From positions 1 through 31,034 of the forward strand of contig CAZAPZ010000006.1 in the NCBI GenBank assembly GCA_964487285.1: a stretch of DNA of 31,034 nucleotides, in the 5' to 3' direction. Below, piece after piece: positions 27,404-31,034 of this stretch. The notes below the pieces were generated by a model. The model was given only the letters and a program-made list of their open reading frames with translations. It did no database searches and was not told the origin of the DNA. Positions within the stretch are counted from its first letter, which is position 1. Every line of letters starts with the position of its first letter. Position numbers and translations under genes: made by a program. The DNA is from CAZAPZ01 sp964487285 (GTDB taxonomy: Bacteria; Campylobacterota_A; Desulfurellia; JAADFJ01).

Positions 27404-27413
27404 GGCAGGAATG
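27404..27413 (+). promoter_or_regulatory. ruvC ribosome-binding site and start, copy of the inverted-repeat arm
   Basis: GGCAGGAATG holds the Shine-Dalgarno (AGGA) and start codon of ruvC with an unusually short spacing. It is identical to 27334-27343 and complementary to 27299-27308. TTAAAATCG precedes both direct copies (27316-27324 and 27396-27404). Confidence 0.6.
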
Positions 27414-27911
27414 AGAATATTAGGAATAGATCCCGGCAGCAGAATAATGGGTATAGCATTAATAGACGGCAGTCGAATAGAACTCGATTCGCTCACTTTT
27501 GGCAGCTCTATGAGTATGCTTGAGAAATTGAAGAAGATTTATGATACCATAAGCGATATTATCAAAGAGAAATCACCTGACGCGATGGCAATAGAAAATG
27601 CATTTTTTGCTAAAAACCCCCATGTTGCGTTTGTGTTGGGGCAGGTGAGATCATCGGCTATAATTGCGGCGTTGAACTTGAACATAAAAATTTATGAATA
27701 TACTCCTACTGAGGTTAAAAAAGGGATAACGGGATACGGTATGGCAACTAAGGAACAGGTTAGAACAATACTTGAAAAAATGTTAAACATAAACATGGAA
27801 AGTATGCCGTTTGATGTATCGGATGCATTGGCAGTAGCATTTTGTCATAACTCTATGGCTAATATTGCACATTCTTCATATCCGAATAAAGACGGCATTT
27901 TAGTATCGTAG
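27411..27911 (+). CDS. ruvC: Holliday-junction resolvase RuvC
   Basis: A 166-residue RNase H-fold endonuclease that resolves four-way junctions with RuvAB. The four acidic catalytic residues are present: D7 (GIDPGS), E62 (AIENAF), D135 and D138 (FDVSDALAVAFCH). Length matches the family. The ATG at 27411 forms part of a repeated GGCAGGAATG motif, so initiation may be regulated. ruvA and ruvB are not adjacent; the next gene is an unrelated thioredoxin-like lipoprotein. Confidence 0.96.
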   Translation: MRILGIDPGSRIMGIALIDGSRIELDSLTFGSSMSMLEKLKKIYDTISDIIKEKSPDAMAIENAFFAKNPHVAFVLGQVRSSAIIAALNLNIKIYEYTPTEVKKGITGYGMATKEQVRTILEKMLNINMESMPFDVSDALAVAFCHNSMANIAHSSYPNKDGILVS

Positions 27912-27931
27912 ATACAAAAGGAGGCAGATAG

Positions 27932-28450
27932 ATGATCAAAAGACGGATTACTCTGAAATTTGCGACAGTTGCTTTTATTATTATCATTGCAATGTCAGTT
28001 TCAGCCTGCGGAAAGAAGAAGATCAGCGGTACGTCTATAATCAGCGCATTAAGCTATGAAACTCCATACGGCAAGAGGGTAAATTTATCTAATGAAAATG
28101 GTAAAGTTTTAGTGCTGAACTATTTTGCTACATGGTGTCCGCCCTGTAATGCCGAAACGCCTGATTTAGTTAATTTATACAAAAAATATCATAAACAGGG
28201 ACTTGACATAATAGGCATAAGCACCGATCAAAATATTAATAATGTGCCTCCGTTTATTAAAAAATATAATATTCCATACAAAGTTGTGATGCAGAATCAG
28301 CAGAGTCAGACAGTTTTCGGGGTCATGAATTATATTCCGACAAGCATATTTATTAATAGAAAGGGCAAGGTATATAAACGATTCTCAGGTATGATGCCTA
28401 AAATAGTATGGGAAAGTACGATACAAAAGTTGATAAAGGAGAATAGATGA
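27932..28450 (+). CDS. TlpA/ResA-like thioredoxin lipoprotein
   Basis: A 172-residue extracytoplasmic thiol-disulfide protein. The N-terminal signal ends in a lipobox (SVSAC, C26), so it is probably membrane-anchored by lipid. The thioredoxin fold has the active site WCPPC (C69/C72) and the cis-proline loop NYIPTSIF. Such proteins reduce disulfides in cytochrome c maturation or other periplasmic targets; which one applies here is not indicated. AGGAGG precedes the ATG by 7 nt, and its stop overlaps the serA start (ATGA). Confidence 0.9.
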   Translation: MIKRRITLKFATVAFIIIIAMSVSACGKKKISGTSIISALSYETPYGKRVNLSNENGKVLVLNYFATWCPPCNAETPDLVNLYKKYHKQGLDIIGISTDQNINNVPPFIKKYNIPYKVVMQNQQSQTVFGVMNYIPTSIFINRKGKVYKRFSGMMPKIVWESTIQKLIKENR

Positions 28451-30027
28451 AAGTCGCAATAACGGATAATATTACGGAAATCGGTATTGACATATTAAAA
28501 CAGTCTGGTATAGAGGTTGAGATTTTAGCCGATATTCCTAAAAATAAACTTAAAGAGCATTTACATGATGCGGACGCAATGATAACGAGAAGTGCCACAA
28601 CCGTTGACAAAACGATTTTGGATGCGGCTTCAAAGCTTAAAGTTATTGTCAGAGCCGGAGTGGGTGTTGATAATGTAGATATAGAGTACGCTTCAAAACT
28701 TGGAGTGCTTGTTATGAATGTGCCTGCCGCTAATACAATTTCAGCAGTAGAGCATACGATAAATCATATTTTATGCTGCCTTAGAATGCTTCCGTATGCC
28801 CATGATGAACTTAAAAATAAAAATATTTGGAATAGAAAAAGATGGATGGGAAAAGAGTTGTACGGCAAAGTTGTGGGTATAATAGGCTTTGGCCATATAG
28901 GACCGGAAGTGGCCAAGCGATGCATAGCATTTAACGCTAAGGTTCTAGTATATGATCCGTATATAAAACCTGAAAAAGCTACAAACATGAATTGCGACTA
29001 TTTATCAGATATTAAAGAGCTTATTAAAAGAAGCGATATTATCACTATTCATACTCCTAAAACAGAAGAAACTATAAATATAATCACAAAAGAAGAGCTG
29101 GATATTGCAAAAGACGGTGTAATTTTAATAAACTGTGCCCGCGGAGGACTCTACAATGAAAAAGATCTTTATGATGGACTGAAATCAGGCAAAATAAGAT
29201 CAGCAGGCATTGATGTGTTCGAACATGAGCCGCCTAAAGATTCGCCGTTATTATCGCTTGACAATATAATCGTAACGCCTCATATCGGAGCAAATACGCA
29301 GGAAGCTCAACTACGGATTTCTACAGAAGCTGCAGATGAGGTTATAAAAGCCCTTAAAGGTGAAGGATATACCAGTGCTCTTAATCTTCCAATGCCGGAT
29401 ATTCAGCTGCCCGCCAATCTTTCTCCGTTTATGAAACTTTCTGAGAAAATGGCAAAAATTTTACGTACTATTATGGATGGAAGTGCTAAAAAGATTGAGA
29501 TTTCAGCATCAGGACCAATATCCGATTTTTTGCCGATTCTTAAACCGTTCATATATGTCGGTATATTAAAAAGAAATCTCGAAGAAAGTTTGAACTATGT
29601 CAATTCCAGCATAGTTGCGGAAGAAAGAGGTGTTGAAACTATTGAATCCTCAAGAAAGGCAGGCAAAAATTTTACAAATTTGCTGACTATAAAATTAACA
29701 ACACAAAATAGCTCCAGATCTGTTTCGGGAACTGTTTTTGAGTCAGGTCAATCAAGAATTGTAGGCTTAGATGACTTTGCCATTGAAGTAGCTCTTAGGC
29801 CTATTATTATCTTTATGAGAAATCATGATATACCCGGTTTCATAGGTGAAGTTGGAACTATTATCGGAAAAGCCTCAACAAATATTGCAGATTTTAGGCT
29901 TGGCAGACAGAAGAAAGGAGATGAAGCAATATCTTTAATAAGTGTCGATACCAAATTAACGCAAAATACACTAAACGATCTTAAATCTATCAAAGGAGCT
30001 ATTGAGGTACAACAAATTTTTCTATAA
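28447..30027 (+). CDS. serA: D-3-phosphoglycerate dehydrogenase
   Basis: A 526-residue NAD-dependent enzyme for the first step of serine synthesis. The nucleotide fold has GFGHIG (147-152). Catalytic residues are R232 (NCARGG), E261 (DVFEHEPP) and H279 (VTPHIGANTQE). The long form is complete: after the catalytic part come an intervening allosteric substrate-binding domain (about 310-450) and a C-terminal ACT domain (about 453-526, IPGFIGEVGTIIGKASTNIA), so serine feedback is possible. GGAG 5 nt before the ATG supports the start. A strong terminator lies 4 bp after the stop. Confidence 0.96.
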   Translation: MKVAITDNITEIGIDILKQSGIEVEILADIPKNKLKEHLHDADAMITRSATTVDKTILDAASKLKVIVRAGVGVDNVDIEYASKLGVLVMNVPAANTISAVEHTINHILCCLRMLPYAHDELKNKNIWNRKRWMGKELYGKVVGIIGFGHIGPEVAKRCIAFNAKVLVYDPYIKPEKATNMNCDYLSDIKELIKRSDIITIHTPKTEETINIITKEELDIAKDGVILINCARGGLYNEKDLYDGLKSGKIRSAGIDVFEHEPPKDSPLLSLDNIIVTPHIGANTQEAQLRISTEAADEVIKALKGEGYTSALNLPMPDIQLPANLSPFMKLSEKMAKILRTIMDGSAKKIEISASGPISDFLPILKPFIYVGILKRNLEESLNYVNSSIVAEERGVETIESSRKAGKNFTNLLTIKLTTQNSSRSVSGTVFESGQSRIVGLDDFAIEVALRPIIIFMRNHDIPGFIGEVGTIIGKASTNIADFRLGRQKKGDEAISLISVDTKLTQNTLNDLKSIKGAIEVQQIFL

Positions 30028-30030
30028 GTG

Positions 30031-30059
30031 AAAGGTGCTGCGGCACCTTTTTATTTTTT
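30031..30059 (+). terminator. Rho-independent terminator after serA
   Basis: AAAGGTGC (30031-30038), TGCG loop, GCACCTTT (30043-30050), then TTATTTTTT (30051-30059). Perfect 8-bp stem with a T-rich tail, 4 bp past the serA stop; it closes the ruvC-tlpA-serA unit. Confidence 0.92.
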
Positions 30060-30320
30060 GAAATTGAAAAATAAAACTTAAGTTATCCTTTTTTTACGTA
30101 AGGAGTTGAATATCTTTTGTGGCCGGAATGCTTAATGATGATTTTATAGGAAAAGTTGTCGCATAGGTATTTTATTGATTCGGCCTCCGACTTCGCCCAA
30201 ACACTACAGCAATTCAGATAAAAGTGCCGTAGATAAAGGACGGCTCATTTAAGTCAAATCTGTAGTGCCTGCTTAGATATTTCCTCTTTATATTCTCTTT
30301 AAAAGCCGTATAATGTTTAT
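30060..30320. other. Non-coding stretch between the serA terminator and the transposase remnant
   Basis: No gene supported. It contains inverted 8-mers CACTACAG (30202-30209) and CTGTAGTG (30260-30267), 50 bp apart, and an AAGGAG (30101-30106) with no following ORF. It may include the decayed left end of the insertion sequence. Confidence 0.5.
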
Positions 30321-30972
30321 ATGTTTGTAAGAGTAAAAATCACACCGAGAAGTTCGAGGAAATCAGCCTCAGGTTGTATTAGCATTGATGCTCACGTAGG
30401 CAGGACTGCCTATAGGATATAAGGCATTCTGCGGTGGACATACACTTATGCCGACATTAAAGGAAACTCAGGAAGCAGTATGACCCCGGATAATATAGTC
30501 TATGCAGCTGACAGCGGCAGGGATAATCTCAAAGAGCTTGAACTGATAGGAAACGGTATCACCTATATTGTCGGTGCAGGAATGAAGAATATGGTATAGA
30601 GAGCTCAAGAGCAGAATCACCGATACGGATAACTACAGGACACTAAATGATAATCTGAAGATTGCAGTGTTTGACTATGAAGGCAAGAAGCTTCTCGTAT
30701 CATATTCAGAGAAAGGAGCTTTGAAAGATAGATATGAAAGAGAGAAAAACATAGAGAAATTAAGAGATAGATTTAAGAGAAGCAGCTCTCCGAAACAGTT
30801 TCTCAGCAATAACGGATACAGGAAGTATCTGCAGTTAGAAACAGATGATAATAATATGGATAAAAACAATAAGAGAAAACAATCAGATTGTAATCTAAAA
30901 TTGATTATCAATGAGGATAAGATAAAAGAGGACGCCCTTTGGGATGGCCTCATAAGGAATATTGACCAATAA
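30321..30972 (+). pseudogene. Decayed IS1634-like transposase
   Basis: Pieces of one transposase in several frames. 30321-30422 reads MFVRVKITPRSSRKSAS and stops after 34 codons; this is an IS1634-type N-terminus. The long middle part is missing. 30480-30599 reads IVYAADSGRDNLKELELIGNG and then TYIVGAGMKN, like the DDE-domain segment containing VVADAG, and ends in TAG. A one-base shift near 30594-30597 leads into YRELKSRITDTDNYRTL, and the frame continues from a GTG at 30667 through DRYEREKNIEKLRDRF and KEDALWDGLIRNI to a stop at 30972. Internal deletion plus frameshift make it non-functional. Further decayed sequence may run to the window end. Confidence 0.72.
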
Positions 30973-31034
30973 TCGGAAGTTATCCAATAAGGCATAGCCT
31001 TAAGCAGACGCATAAGCGGCAAAAGCTCCAACAT

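Noticed and set aside
30675..31034. Long open frame on the minus strand at the window end
   Set aside because: It is the antisense shadow of the transposase fragment; the plus-strand translation matches the family and the minus-strand one has no recognisable feature.

Overview
The window is 31 kb of AT-rich chromosome from a Gram-negative bacterium. Envelope functions support this: two lipoproteins with lipoboxes, an HtrA/Deg protease, an EnvC-like amidase activator and FtsH. The gene mix (PilB/PilT/PilC; FtsX, EnvC, CtpA and divergent polysaccharide deacetylase in a row; SerA with an ACT domain) resembles delta-proteobacteria-like lineages such as Desulfobacterota and relatives. The exact taxon cannot be fixed from the sequence alone. 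Ten Ns, one probable homopolymer indel and a decayed insertion sequence suggest a draft or metagenome assembly.

Layout: (1) 1-668, minus strand: N-terminal part of a chemotaxis-type receptor with a PilJ-like sensor, cut by the window edge. (2) 900-7643, plus strand: a complete phosphate regulon, phoB-phoR-pstS-pstC-pstA-pstB-phoU. It carries a tandem 11-bp-period Pho-box array, a long palindrome in the pstS leader and a strong hairpin at the start of pstC. (3) 7799-16157, plus strand: a tightly packed run of eight genes, mostly with 4-bp overlaps: ftsX-like, envC-like (LytM metal-site residues lost), ctpA, divergent polysaccharide deacetylase, tsaD, der, argF and argG. (4) 16171-17738: queF, tsaE and aroE, the last with a frame break at its N-terminus. 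(5) 17744-21862: type IV pilus motor genes pilB, pilT and pilC. (6) 22105-27213, minus strand: PHP-domain phosphoesterase, beta-propeller lipoprotein, HtrA/Deg protease (crossed by the Ns) and FtsH, behind a good sigma70-type promoter. (7) 27411-30027, plus strand: ruvC, a TlpA-like thioredoxin lipoprotein and serA, closed by a clear intrinsic terminator. (8) 30321 to the end: remnant of an IS1634-like transposase.

How the parts work together: region 2 senses and imports phosphate. PhoR/PhoB respond to the Pst transporter through PhoU and probably act on the Pho boxes seen here. Region 3 starts with cell-division and peptidoglycan-remodelling genes and runs into translation (t6A synthesis, ribosome assembly) and arginine synthesis. 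Region 6 looks like an envelope quality-control set.

No wholly new protein system was recognised; every sizeable gene falls in a known family. The least explained signals are in non-coding DNA. In the ruvC leader a 10-bp motif containing the ruvC ribosome-binding site and start codon recurs as one arm of a 15-bp hairpin, so two mutually exclusive pairings are possible. The other two are the structured elements around pstS and pstC.
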